DNA from: Dyadobacter crusticola DSM 16708
Lineage (GTDB): Bacteria; Bacteroidota; Bacteroidia; Cytophagales; Spirosomataceae
DNA length: 64,000 nt
Assembly (NCBI RefSeq): GCF_000701505.1
Contig: NZ_JNJB01000013.1
Location: 124,001-188,000 of the forward strand
Direction of reading: 5' to 3'
The notes beneath the pieces were generated by a model. That model was not told the DNA's origin and ran no database searches. It worked only from the letters and a program-made list of their open reading frames with translations. Shown in pieces: positions 1 through 7,707 of the stretch (position 1 is the first letter of the stretch; each line of letters opens with the position of its first letter). The position numbers and the translations under genes are program-made.

Positions 1-316
1 AAGATATGAAGTGCAGGTAACCGACAGCAAAGGAATGGAACCCTCGCTGGACCAAATGGGCGCAGTTTACGGATTTATCACGCCCAGTGAAATGGTAGCC
101 AAAGATGCAGGCGAATGGAATTCTTTTGATATCACCCTGATCGGCAGAATGCTGACGCTTGTGGCAAATGGAAAAACAGTGATCAGCAACCAGGAAATCC
201 CAGGTATTACCGGCGGGGCGCTGGATAGCAACGAAGGAGAGCCAGGCCCGCTGTACATTCAAGGAGACCACGGCCCGGTTGAATACCGCAACATTGTGGT
301 TACTCCTGCGAAGTAA
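1..316 (+). CDS. DUF1080 domain protein, C-terminal part (5' end outside window)
   Basis: The reading frame is open from the first bases of the window (…RYEVQVTDSKG) and stops at 314-316, so the start lies upstream. The visible ~104 residues match the end of a DUF1080 (PF06439, 3-keto-disaccharide hydrolase, concanavalin-like fold) domain: an RYEVQV strand, the pattern EWNSFDITLIGRMLTLVANGK (split over two strands), and the closing GPVEYRNIVVTP strand typical of this family. It shares its fold with the two-domain DUF1080 gene at 10244-11608 but is a separate gene on the other strand. The GTG at 11 is only an internal codon. It converges with the next gene, leaving a 3-base gap. Confidence 0.85.
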   Translation, partial: RYEVQVTDSKGMEPSLDQMGAVYGFITPSEMVAKDAGEWNSFDITLIGRMLTLVANGKTVISNQEIPGITGGALDSNEGEPGPLYIQGDHGPVEYRNIVVTPAK

Positions 317-319
317 TGC

Positions 320-1078
320 TTATTTAGCAAGTTTCAAGCCCATATAGTGGCTGCGCAGCGGCTTATCAAAATGTTCGATAGAGTAGCGCAGCAAAGTCCG
401 CGGCATTGTAGCGGCATAGCGGTCGAGGAAGTTGAGCAGTTGCGGGCGGTTTACCTGTCCCGCACTGCGCAGCATCCAGCCGGTCGCTTTATGAATGAGA
501 TCGTGCTTGTCCTTCAAAAGCAGCTCCGCAATGCGGAAAGTATCTCCCAAATCCCCCTGTTTGATAAAATACCCGGTGCTGACAATGGCGGTACGCCGCT
601 CCCAGATGTTCTCGGATCCGGCGAGCTGATAAAGTACTTCCCGCGATTCTCCCGAAAGGTACAGATACCCGCCAATTACATAAGGCGCACAAATATCAAC
701 GAGGTCCCAATTATTGATCCGGCGGGTATTGCGCAGGTAAAGATCAAATAACGCCTTGCGCTGCTGCATGGGTGTTTTTTTAAGCCTGGCCTGCTGATTA
801 ATGATACTGAGTGCGCCGGTCCTTACTTCATGCACCGGGTTTTGCAGGAGTACTTCTATTTCCGTGAGCGGCAGACCGAGATATGCTTTCGCCAGGGTGA
901 AGATTGTACCCATTCTCACACCCATGAAAGTATCGCCCTCGCCATATTCCCCTTCACCTGTCTTGAAATACCGCATCAGCTTCATTGCTTCTACGGGCGA
1001 CTGATAGGCTTCCAGCTGCCTGACGAAGTCAGCGGCCGTAGGGCTTGCGGGAATGTCGGGTGAGGAAATGGCGGCCAT
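320..1078 (-). CDS. DNA alkylation repair protein (AlkD-like HEAT-repeat)
   Basis: A 252-residue all-helical protein of the AlkC/AlkD-type DNA alkylation repair family, predicted to bind and excise alkylated bases with a curved stack of HEAT-like repeats. Visible landmarks are the NNWDLVD motif near residue 145, the helix with WERRTAIVS, the HKATGWMLR helix, and the C-terminal MPRTLLRYSIEHF pattern, all usual for the family. Length is normal (about 230-260). It starts with ATG. It ends 3 bases from the DUF1080 stop on the other strand and reads away from the DoxX-like gene region. The family assignment is firm; the substrate is not visible in the sequence. Confidence 0.85.
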   Translation of the reverse strand: MAAISSPDIPASPTAADFVRQLEAYQSPVEAMKLMRYFKTGEGEYGEGDTFMGVRMGTIFTLAKAYLGLPLTEIEVLLQNPVHEVRTGALSIINQQARLKKTPMQQRKALFDLYLRNTRRINNWDLVDICAPYVIGGYLYLSGESREVLYQLAGSENIWERRTAIVSTGYFIKQGDLGDTFRIAELLLKDKHDLIHKATGWMLRSAGQVNRPQLLNFLDRYAATMPRTLLRYSIEHFDKPLRSHYMGLKLAK

Positions 1079-1100
1079 AAATTGGGGTAGCGCTTGCTGT

Positions 1101-1499
1101 CTACGACAAGATAATTCTTTTTACCTTATCATCACGCAGGCACAAGCCAACCCACACCAGGATACCGAATACGAGCGCAAAATAAAGCGGCTGCCCGGCG
1201 CGTACCATGATCGCGATTGCACCGCCGAGATAGCCGGTAAGCAAGATAGCGCCCAGCACCGCAGTGCGTGGAATGATGTACAGAACTGTACTTAGCAGCA
1301 ATACGATACCAATGCTTTGCACCTGATCCACCGGCCAGCCGAGCTGCGCAGATCCCTCAATCGAATGCGACTCTTTAATTACTTTCATGATCGAGTCAAA
1401 AAGAAGGAACAACACACACAAGGCACTGATGATTTTACCGGCCAACACACCTTTCGAAGAATGTACCTTTACAGGCTCGTTTTCAAATGCAGCTTCCAT
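1101..1499 (-). CDS. DoxX-like family membrane protein
   Basis: A small integral membrane protein of about 132 residues with four hydrophobic segments. The first carries FDSIMK and is followed by a soluble loop (GSAQLGWP), then the segments beginning IGIVLLLSTVLYIIP, AVLGAILLTGYLGGAIA and YFALVFGILVWVGL. This pattern (PRTAVLGAILLTGYLGGA) is characteristic of the DoxX-like family in Bacteroidota. The longest frame would start at a TTG at 1547; I prefer the ATG at 1499, which gives a short cytoplasmic lead before the first membrane segment. The physiological role of this subfamily is not established. Confidence 0.8.
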   Translation of the reverse strand: MEAAFENEPVKVHSSKGVLAGKIISALCVLFLLFDSIMKVIKESHSIEGSAQLGWPVDQVQSIGIVLLLSTVLYIIPRTAVLGAILLTGYLGGAIAIMVRAGQPLYFALVFGILVWVGLCLRDDKVKRIILS

Positions 1500-1663
1500 C
1501 GATTTTACAAGGTCTAAATTTTGTGTTTGAATCTTTGAACAACACAAAGCTACTCACCCGGCGATCCTTGAAGGCTGTGTAGATACGGCAATAAGAGGGG
1601 GCGTTTGCGACATCAAGTAGAAGAATGCGGGCGTAAGCTTATCTTGGCTGTAAAAACACCATA

Positions 1664-2377
1664 ATGCTTACTCGTACAATAATCATTTTCATTGCCTGCT
1701 GCATGATCTACGGTTGCAAAAGCGCCAAAGACAGCCCTAAGTTTAATTTCGCCGATGGTGTTTATCATACCGAGTTGAAGGGGATAAAGCAGCAGGTTTA
1801 CATAGAAAATACAGAAGATTCTGTCATCGTTTATTCCCTGCAAAAAGGCTGGAAACGAATGGACCTGAAAAGTACTATTCTGCAGAAAAAGTCTTATCCG
1901 CAGAAATCTGACAAGGAAACACTTGGGGCAAACAAATACTGGCAGAACGGTTTTGATGTGGATATACTGACAATTCCGCTCAAATTTCGCCCGACTGCTG
2001 AATCATCCCCGAAACAGTTTAGCAATAACCTGAATGGGGTTGTGTACCTCGGCTATCGCACAGATATTTACCGGCTTTCCTACAAGAAAAACCCGATCGG
2101 CAGGATTACCCAGGACGTAAAGCATTACGGGCTTTCGGCAGGACTAATCACGGGACTTGGCGCTACTGCCATGAACCCCTGGGTTACCAACAATGCGATT
2201 AGCATAGAATATGACGGAATGGTTTGGTCAAAAGGCGTCGCGGTACTGATGGGCTTGAACCAAATTACATTCGGCCTGGTTGGTGGCGTTGATCACCTCC
2301 TGGATAAAAACCGCGAGAGCTGGATTTACAATGGAAAACCGTATGCGGGACTCGTTGTTGGTTTAAATCTGAATTAA
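1664..2377 (+). CDS. Hypothetical lipoprotein
   Basis: A 237-residue protein whose first 18 residues form a lipoprotein signal: a basic start, a hydrophobic core, and a lipobox-like IYGC with Cys18 as the predicted lipidated residue. The mature part begins with a polar linker, then a mixed alpha/beta region, and ends with glycine-rich hydrophobic stretches (HYGLSAGLITGLGATAMNPW and VLMGLNQITFGLVGGVDHLL) that look like short membrane-facing strands. I do not recognise the family. It is a single gene, flanked on the left by the divergent DoxX-like gene and on the right by a convergent acyl-CoA dehydrogenase. Confidence 0.65.
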   Translation: MLTRTIIIFIACCMIYGCKSAKDSPKFNFADGVYHTELKGIKQQVYIENTEDSVIVYSLQKGWKRMDLKSTILQKKSYPQKSDKETLGANKYWQNGFDVDILTIPLKFRPTAESSPKQFSNNLNGVVYLGYRTDIYRLSYKKNPIGRITQDVKHYGLSAGLITGLGATAMNPWVTNNAISIEYDGMVWSKGVAVLMGLNQITFGLVGGVDHLLDKNRESWIYNGKPYAGLVVGLNLN

Positions 2378-2399
2378 ACACCACTACCAGTATCTGCAG

Positions 2400-3758
2400 T
2401 TATACAAAAGCACTCTCCCCCGTGATCGCCCTGCCGACAATCAGCGAGTTGATCTCCTTAGTGCCTTCATAGGAATAAATCGCTTCCGCATCAGCGACGA
2501 ACCGCGCGATATCGTATTCGAGTAAAATGCCGTTTCCGCCAAAGAGCTCGCGGGCGTGATCCACAATGGAGCGCATTCGCAGGGTGCAGAACACCTTTGC
2601 CAAAGATGCGTGCTCGTCGGTAAGTACCCCGCCGTCCTGCAATTGAGAAAGCCTGAAAACCATCGTTTGCATTGCTGTGAGGTCTCCCAGCATGGTAACG
2701 AGCAGGTCCTGCACCAGCTGGAAACCTGCGATAGGGCGCCCAAACTGCTTCCTTTCCATGGTGTATTTTAATGCGAGCTCATACGCCCCGCGGCCGCAAC
2801 CCACGGCCTGCCAAGCCACGCCAGCCCGCGTCATGCGGAGCACATTGGCTGTATCCTTAAAGGAATTCGCGTTTTGCAGCCTGTCCGACTCCTGGACTTT
2901 GCAGTCTGTCAGCGTGATCAATGCGTTCTGAACAGTACGCAGCGCCATTTTATCCTGCATTTTCTCCGCTTCGAAACCAGGATTATCTTTTTTAACAATA
3001 AATCCTTTTACCTGATTATCACCCAGGTCCCTTGCCCAGATAATCGTGATATCTGAAAATGTCGCGTTGCCGATCCATTTCTTCTGGCCATTGATCGTCC
3101 ATTCATCTCCATTCCGCTGGCAGGTGGTAGTTAGTCCGCCAGCAACGCCGGAGCCAACTTCCGGCTCGGTCAGACCAAAGGCGCCGATCACCTCCATTTT
3201 TTGCATGATCGGTAGCCAGTACTGCTTTTGTTCTTCGGAACCGCAGAGATAAATTGAGCCCATTGCCAGGCCGCTGTGCACTCCGAAAAACGTTGAGATA
3301 GATGAATCAATTCGGGCCATTTCCATCGCGATAAAGCCTTCCAGCAATGCAGACCTCCCGGCGCAACCGTAACCTTTGTAGGTCAAACCGCAAATGTCCA
3401 GCTTGGCCATCAACGGGATAATGTGCATTGGAAATTGTGCATTGTTCCAATAGTGATTTGCTATCGGTTTGATTTCTGTCTCCATGAACTCGCGCACTTT
3501 CAGCTGGATCAGCTTTTCTTCGGGTTGCAGTGTCTCAGTCAGCTCATAAAAATCGCCATTAACCACAGGCGGCGCTTTTTTCTTGCCAGAACCAGCTTGC
3601 ATGAATTTCAACATTTTCCCCAAATCCTCATCGCTCATTTTTGAAACCACCCCCATCAGCTGGTTGAGGTCAACTTCCCTGGAAAGTTTATTAAGTGCGG
3701 CAATGTCAATGTTTTGCAACAAGGTTCGGATCTGCGAAAATGAATCAAGCATACTCAT
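2400..3758 (-). CDS. Acyl-CoA dehydrogenase with N-terminal extension
   Basis: A flavin-dependent acyl-CoA dehydrogenase that oxidises acyl-CoA to enoyl-CoA. The FAD/substrate motifs GAFGLTEPEVGSGVAGG and NGQKKWIGNATFSD are clear, as are the R-KQFGRPIAGFQLVQ helix, the LFGGNGI loop, and the catalytic-base motif YEGTKEI (Glu431 of 452). The sequence style is closest to the glutaryl-CoA dehydrogenase-like branch. Before the usual start of the fold there is an extra ~75-residue helical, lysine-rich leader (ALNKLSREVDLNQLMG, DEDLGKMLKFMQ). There are two possible ATGs (3758 and 3752). No beta-oxidation partners are adjacent. Confidence 0.9.
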   Translation of the reverse strand: MSMLDSFSQIRTLLQNIDIAALNKLSREVDLNQLMGVVSKMSDEDLGKMLKFMQAGSGKKKAPPVVNGDFYELTETLQPEEKLIQLKVREFMETEIKPIANHYWNNAQFPMHIIPLMAKLDICGLTYKGYGCAGRSALLEGFIAMEMARIDSSISTFFGVHSGLAMGSIYLCGSEEQKQYWLPIMQKMEVIGAFGLTEPEVGSGVAGGLTTTCQRNGDEWTINGQKKWIGNATFSDITIIWARDLGDNQVKGFIVKKDNPGFEAEKMQDKMALRTVQNALITLTDCKVQESDRLQNANSFKDTANVLRMTRAGVAWQAVGCGRGAYELALKYTMERKQFGRPIAGFQLVQDLLVTMLGDLTAMQTMVFRLSQLQDGGVLTDEHASLAKVFCTLRMRSIVDHARELFGGNGILLEYDIARFVADAEAIYSYEGTKEINSLIVGRAITGESAFV

Positions 3759-3901
3759 AAGCTGGTTGTTTTGTAAATGGTTATTGAAGTATTCAGAATA
3801 AAGGTCCGCCGGGACGGAATCTATTTTATCCTTTTCAATTTTCGCGCCCCCGCGTATATGCAGGAACGAATTTTGCTATTTAATCAAAAAACAAACAGAC
3901 T

Positions 3902-4108
3902 ATGAACACGAAAGAAAAGGAAGACAATAAAGATATTGAAGGCAGCTCCCCTTCCCGCCCAGGCCCCAAAGGCCAGCAGAAGCACGAAGACGATAGTGCC
4001 AAGCCACAAAAAACAGTAAAAAAGGATGCTATTGAAGAGTCGGAAGAGGAAAATATGACGGATAAGAAGGGGTATAACGAAACACCGCCAACTGTACCCG
4101 TCAAATAA
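3902..4108 (+). CDS. Small hydrophilic protein, probably disordered
   Basis: A 68-residue, highly charged protein rich in Lys, Glu, Asp, Pro and Ser, with no Cys, Trp or hydrophobic core, so it is probably disordered. It is cytoplasmic by composition, with no signal peptide. Its stop codon (4106-4108) directly abuts the stop codon of the convergent GH9 gene with no gap. I do not recognise a family. Small charged proteins of this kind are common and poorly described in Cytophagales. Confidence 0.5.
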   Translation: MNTKEKEDNKDIEGSSPSRPGPKGQQKHEDDSAKPQKTVKKDAIEESEEENMTDKKGYNETPPTVPVK

Positions 4109-5872
4109 TTACTTCTCCATTAAAGCCTCGATTGCTGCCGCCAGGTAAACCATTGGCGCATTCCAGTTGATCGCAATTTCGTTTGATGCGTACGAGCAAT
4201 CGTCGTCCGTAAAGGATTCATCAGCAAATTTGCTGGTGTAGGTCGCACATTTATCCTGTTGCCCGGGATTGGGTCCTCCCGATAAAAGCCCGGGCACCGG
4301 GTCCGTGATCCCGTCAGCAATAGATGGGCGGTGATGTGGATGCATCACTCTTTTTGACCCAAAACCCGTGAGAAAACAGTAAGTAGTAGCATTCCTGCCC
4401 AACAGGTAATCGAGATTTCCCAATGCAGCGAACAGGTACTTTTTATCTTTCGTGAGCTTGAATGTATACAGCAATGCGATGCCCTGATTGGCTGCCACAG
4501 AGCTGCTGCCCCACGCATAGTCCTTTGCATTCTTACCCATTACCGTATTATACGGCTGTTTTTCAAGCTCTTGCAGCAGCTCGTCAGAGAATGCGGTAAC
4601 GCTCTTTTTTACCGGATCCAAAATCGCTGCCTCAGTTTTCAGACTTTCCCCTGATCGCAGCAAAGTGTAATATCCCAGCGCCTGTACCATACTCCAAGTG
4701 GGCAGCGGCATCGGCGTGCCGGTTTTCAGGTCAATGTCTTTGAGATAGTCAGGTTTGCCCGTAGTCGCATACATTTCAGTCGCCGCCCAGAGCCACTCGT
4801 CGGCAGCGCTTCTGTCTCCGTAGGCTCCGGTCACTACGTCCGGATCGTACTTCTTATTGATTTCATTCTGATCATAGTAAACGTCGGGATGCTTTTTTGC
4901 CCATTCCCAGCCTTTCACAGCCGCCACCATGCAGGAGTCGGAAAGTCCAGGCAGCTTATTTTCGAAATTCTTGAATATACGACCGGCTTGCGCCATCACT
5001 GCGACGAAATCCAGGGTAGCTACCGTATTTTTCTGAACTACGTACCTGGGATTGTCGGCCGCATCAGGCATGATCATTCCGTCGAATCGTGGATTTGTCA
5101 GCTTGTGGTACACACCTCCGTGAGCCGGGTCCTGCATGGCTAGCATCCATCTCAGGTTATAGATCACTTCATCCAGCAAATCAGGGAGCGCATTGTTGCT
5201 TTCCGGAATGTTGGTATTAAAATTTTCAAAATAGAGTGGAAAATCCTCATACAGCGATAACAAAGTTCCCATTGTAATACCCGAGTTGACAACGTATTTA
5301 TTGTAGTCACCGGCATCATACCAGCCTTTGGGAGCGCTGATTTCAAAATTTTCGGGTCTGCCTTCTGAGACTGCGGAAGGGTGAATAAGTACTTTGGTGT
5401 CCGGGTGCCCAGCAGGTCTCGCCCATTTTCCAGCATATTTTTCGGGTAAATCAACGGAGACGCGCTGAAAGTAGAAGCCTTTCAATGAAGCTTCCGCCAC
5501 ACTTCTGTGCACATTCTTTTTGATCTCAAACGGTGCGGACCTCGCCGATCCGGGGAGCGCGATCACATATTTGCCAGGCTTTACAAAACTTGTAAAATCC
5601 GCCGTTCTTGTCACTTTTCCTGAGTACTGGCTGGTACGAGGAGCTCCGAGCTTGCCTTTGAAAACAACTTTGCCCGAGCTTGCATTAAGCACTTCAAAGT
5701 GGGTATACTTCTCGCCCGCCACAATCGCCAGCTTGGGCCCATTCGGATAAAAGCCCACCTGATTGAGGCGGATATCAGCACTTACATTCTGAGCATGGAG
5801 AGGTATTGGGGTCTGCACAGCACAGAGAAGCATCGAGGCCGTGCAGATCTTGGACAAAAGCGTTTTTAACAT
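4109..5872 (-). CDS. Glycoside hydrolase family 9 (endoglucanase-type), secreted
   Basis: A secreted cellulase-type enzyme that cleaves beta-1,4-glucosidic bonds by inversion. Counting from the ATG at 5872 there are a signal peptide of ~28 residues ending LHAQ, an Ig-like CelD_N domain (RLNQVGFYPNGPK to about residue 115), and then an (alpha/alpha)6 GH9 domain. Key motifs are GWYDAGDYNKY (nucleophilic-water aspartates near residues 186 and 189), HPHHRPS (substrate-binding His/Arg) and the general acid in YASNEIAINWNAP (Glu near residue 565). The frame extends to a GTG at 5914 that abuts the Dabb stop codon, but the ATG gives the better signal peptide. It is the last gene of a minus-strand run. 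Confidence 0.93.
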   Translation of the reverse strand: MLKTLLSKICTASMLLCAVQTPIPLHAQNVSADIRLNQVGFYPNGPKLAIVAGEKYTHFEVLNASSGKVVFKGKLGAPRTSQYSGKVTRTADFTSFVKPGKYVIALPGSARSAPFEIKKNVHRSVAEASLKGFYFQRVSVDLPEKYAGKWARPAGHPDTKVLIHPSAVSEGRPENFEISAPKGWYDAGDYNKYVVNSGITMGTLLSLYEDFPLYFENFNTNIPESNNALPDLLDEVIYNLRWMLAMQDPAHGGVYHKLTNPRFDGMIMPDAADNPRYVVQKNTVATLDFVAVMAQAGRIFKNFENKLPGLSDSCMVAAVKGWEWAKKHPDVYYDQNEINKKYDPDVVTGAYGDRSAADEWLWAATEMYATTGKPDYLKDIDLKTGTPMPLPTWSMVQALGYYTLLRSGESLKTEAAILDPVKKSVTAFSDELLQELEKQPYNTVMGKNAKDYAWGSSSVAANQGIALLYTFKLTKDKKYLFAALGNLDYLLGRNATTYCFLTGFGSKRVMHPHHRPSIADGITDPVPGLLSGGPNPGQQDKCATYTSKFADESFTDDDCSYASNEIAINWNAPMVYLAAAIEALMEK

Positions 5873-5914
5873 AACGGGGCTGAAAGTTTTGAAACTAAAA
5901 GGCTTCTTTCGCAC

Positions 5915-6328
5915 CTACCCTACTTTCTTCGGGCCGACTGAATCGTATACAACCACCTTTTCCCATAAATGAGAATACTCTTTGATAAAATCGAGGTGGA
6001 TCGGGTGGGTCTGGTATATTTCCTCTTCGATGATATTTTTGAAAAAGCACATCCACGAAAATGTGTAGTCGCGCACGATCACGGAGCGGCTTGTTTCAGC
6101 GGGTTTTCCAATGTGCACATATTGAATGGTCGGCACTTTGGCGAGCTTATGCAAGCCTTCCAGCAGCTTGGCTTCATCCTGTGCATTGTTGGGATCTTTG
6201 AGGTAAAAGAAAACATGATGGATGAAAAGCTCTTTAATCCTTTCCGGCTCGGCTGCCAGAGGAGTTACAGATGCGAGGGTTGCCAGACCGGCGTTTTGTA
6301 AAAATTTCCGTCGTGAATTGTCTTTCAT
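5915..6328 (-). CDS. Dabb (stress-responsive alpha/beta barrel) protein with Tat-type leader
   Basis: A 137-residue protein. The N terminus NSRRKFLQNAGLATL is a twin-arginine-type leader. The mature part is a Dabb ferredoxin-like domain: the first strand IHHVFFYLKD, the central YVHIGKP, then YTFSWMCFF and YQTHPIHLDFI, the usual order in this family. Dabb proteins of Bacteroidota are small periplasmic dimers often found in sugar loci; the reaction is unknown. The gene lies 42 bases upstream of the GH9 ATG, and its stop codon directly precedes a GTG in the GH9 frame, so the two are probably co-transcribed. Confidence 0.85.
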   Translation of the reverse strand: MKDNSRRKFLQNAGLATLASVTPLAAEPERIKELFIHHVFFYLKDPNNAQDEAKLLEGLHKLAKVPTIQYVHIGKPAETSRSVIVRDYTFSWMCFFKNIIEEEIYQTHPIHLDFIKEYSHLWEKVVVYDSVGPKKVG

Positions 6329-6402
6329 ATTCTTTGAAAACTAAATGGCGATAATGCAGATTAGCTATCAAGAATACGACTTCTTCGGCCCTTATCAAAG
6401 TT

Positions 6403-6966
6403 CTAGGCTTGTACCTCCATTTCCTGCCCCAGCCGGACGAGCTCGGTTACAGTCTTCCAGTTCCGGGTGGTTGCAGTGACTTTCAGTTTATTTTCAAAGA
6501 AGTTATTAGTGAGTTTTGTGCGGCCATAACCTTCCGGACAGAAGATATAAATCATATTACCTGCTACGATAAATTCGTCAGGCAAAAACTTCCCGGGCTC
6601 AATTTTGGCCATTTTAGCGGGATCAGGAGCTTGATACAGAAATGTCGCGTGAAGCTTTGCAACATCCTCATTTCGCGCGTTGACAAATGGATTGTCGTTC
6701 AATACCGAAGTTAAAGTTTGCAAACTGACCACTATCGTTTCTACGTCCAGGTCAAGCACCCTTTTGATCGCGTTACTGATCTGCACTGCCAGCTCCGGCT
6801 CCGGGATTTTTGTAATGTTAAAAAGTACATTGCCGCTTTGTATATACGTCTTCACATTCTGACAACCAAGATCTGTAAAGAGCTGCGCCAAAACCGGCAT
6901 CTTGATCATATTCTTCCCGCTCACATTAATCCCGCGGAGCATTGCAATGTAGGTTTTTTCAGGCAT
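6403..6966 (-). CDS. DUF1697 domain protein
   Basis: A 187-residue protein of the DUF1697 family. The hallmarks are the opening YIAMLRGINVSGKNMIKM, the YIQSGNVLF motif, and the C-terminal pattern of NFFENKLKVTATTRNWKTV ending in the WxT(V/L) helix. The length is normal. Function in this family is unknown. The ATG (6964-6966) directly follows the stop codon TAA (read 6969-6967) of a 52-codon upstream gene, giving the junction TAAATG, which suggests translational coupling. Confidence 0.85.
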   Translation of the reverse strand: MPEKTYIAMLRGINVSGKNMIKMPVLAQLFTDLGCQNVKTYIQSGNVLFNITKIPEPELAVQISNAIKRVLDLDVETIVVSLQTLTSVLNDNPFVNARNEDVAKLHATFLYQAPDPAKMAKIEPGKFLPDEFIVAGNMIYIFCPEGYGRTKLTNNFFENKLKVTATTRNWKTVTELVRLGQEMEVQA

Positions 6967-7125
6967 TTAGCTTTTGCTCTTATCGAATTTGAAAGGGTAC
7001 TGCGCCAAAGTTTCTCGCATCTGAGTCAGCTTCTTTTCTAAATTCTTTTGCTCAGAGCTTGTTACCTGACTTTTGCCACCTGGCCGCCCATTTACCCTCT
7101 TCGTTTTGGTATTTGCAATTTCCAT
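6967..7125 (-). CDS. Small basic protein (52 aa) in a DUF6934/DUF1697 operon
   Basis: An ATG-started frame of 52 codons. It begins MEIANTKTKRVNGRPGGK, runs through a helix rich in Lys/Glu/Gln (EQKNLEKKLTQMRETLAQ), and ends FKFDKSKS. It is basic at the N terminus and looks coiled-coil-like in the second half. It sits between the DUF6934-like gene (30 bases upstream) and the DUF1697 ATG, which it touches exactly. The tight packing and codon pattern argue that it is real despite the small size. The KRVNGRPGGK start resembles the arms of small DNA- or RNA-binding proteins, but that is only a resemblance. Confidence 0.55.
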   Translation of the reverse strand: MEIANTKTKRVNGRPGGKSQVTSSEQKNLEKKLTQMRETLAQYPFKFDKSKS

Positions 7126-7155
7126 AATCCACTTGTTTGCCTAATTCAAATATAA

Positions 7156-7626
7156 CTAAACTCTGCTGTATAAAATAAACGCTTGATAATTTGTTCCGAT
7201 CTCAAAATCCGCCCAATGCGTTTCAACCGCTGGGTTGTCGTCCTGCTTCAATCCCTCTATTCTAAAATTCGTAGGCAGGTCTTTCAAATACTTCGCAATT
7301 CCCATTTGATACTTTCTAGTTCGTGAGGGCGTGCTTCCCTGTGCAAAGACGAAGGCTGCCGGATTCTGTTTCAGGAAGTGAAATGTGATGTTAGCAACAG
7401 TCGACAGCACTTTGTCAGCATCCTTGTTTTTCAGTTCAATTTTATCATCAATGTCTTCCAGATCAGAGTCCCAGCAACCGAATGCCAGATTGTAGAGCTC
7501 GTGGTGCCCTTCGTAGAGTTCTCTTGTAAAGATCACCCGCAGCTCGAATCTGCCACGTGGACCTTTGCTGTAAAACTTAAAAGTACAATCATTTAGCTGA
7601 TTAACAGGATACCTCGGTAACTTCAT
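7156..7626 (-). CDS. DUF6934-like protein
   Basis: A 156-residue soluble protein. The features that suggest the Bacteroidota DUF6934 family are the N-terminal strand pair (CTFKFYSKGPRGRFELRVIF), the YNLAFGCWD motif, the DADKVLSTVANITFHFL helix, the VFAQGSTPSRTRKYQMGI signature and the final IGTNYQAFIL strand. The family's role is unknown to me; the STPSRTRKY stretch is the most conserved-looking part. It is the first gene after the terminator at 7653-7680 and probably heads a transcript that includes the 52-aa gene and the DUF1697 gene. Confidence 0.6.
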   Translation of the reverse strand: MKLPRYPVNQLNDCTFKFYSKGPRGRFELRVIFTRELYEGHHELYNLAFGCWDSDLEDIDDKIELKNKDADKVLSTVANITFHFLKQNPAAFVFAQGSTPSRTRKYQMGIAKYLKDLPTNFRIEGLKQDDNPAVETHWADFEIGTNYQAFILYSRV

Positions 7627-7652
7627 GGTGGATTGTGTGCAGGTATATTCAA

Positions 7653-7680
7653 CAAAAAAGCCCCGGCATAACCGGAGCTT
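7653..7680 (-). terminator. Rho-independent terminator downstream of the PmoA-family gene
   Basis: On the minus strand AGCTCCGG, a short loop and CCGGGGCT form an 8-bp stem (one G-U pair), followed by TTTTTTG. It lies 28 bases past the stop of the PmoA-family gene and ahead of the DUF6934-like gene, so it should end the Gfo/Idh-DUF1080-isomerase transcript. Confidence 0.75.
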
Positions 7681-7707
7681 CGAGTAGTTATTCCTGCAAG
7701 ATAAATG

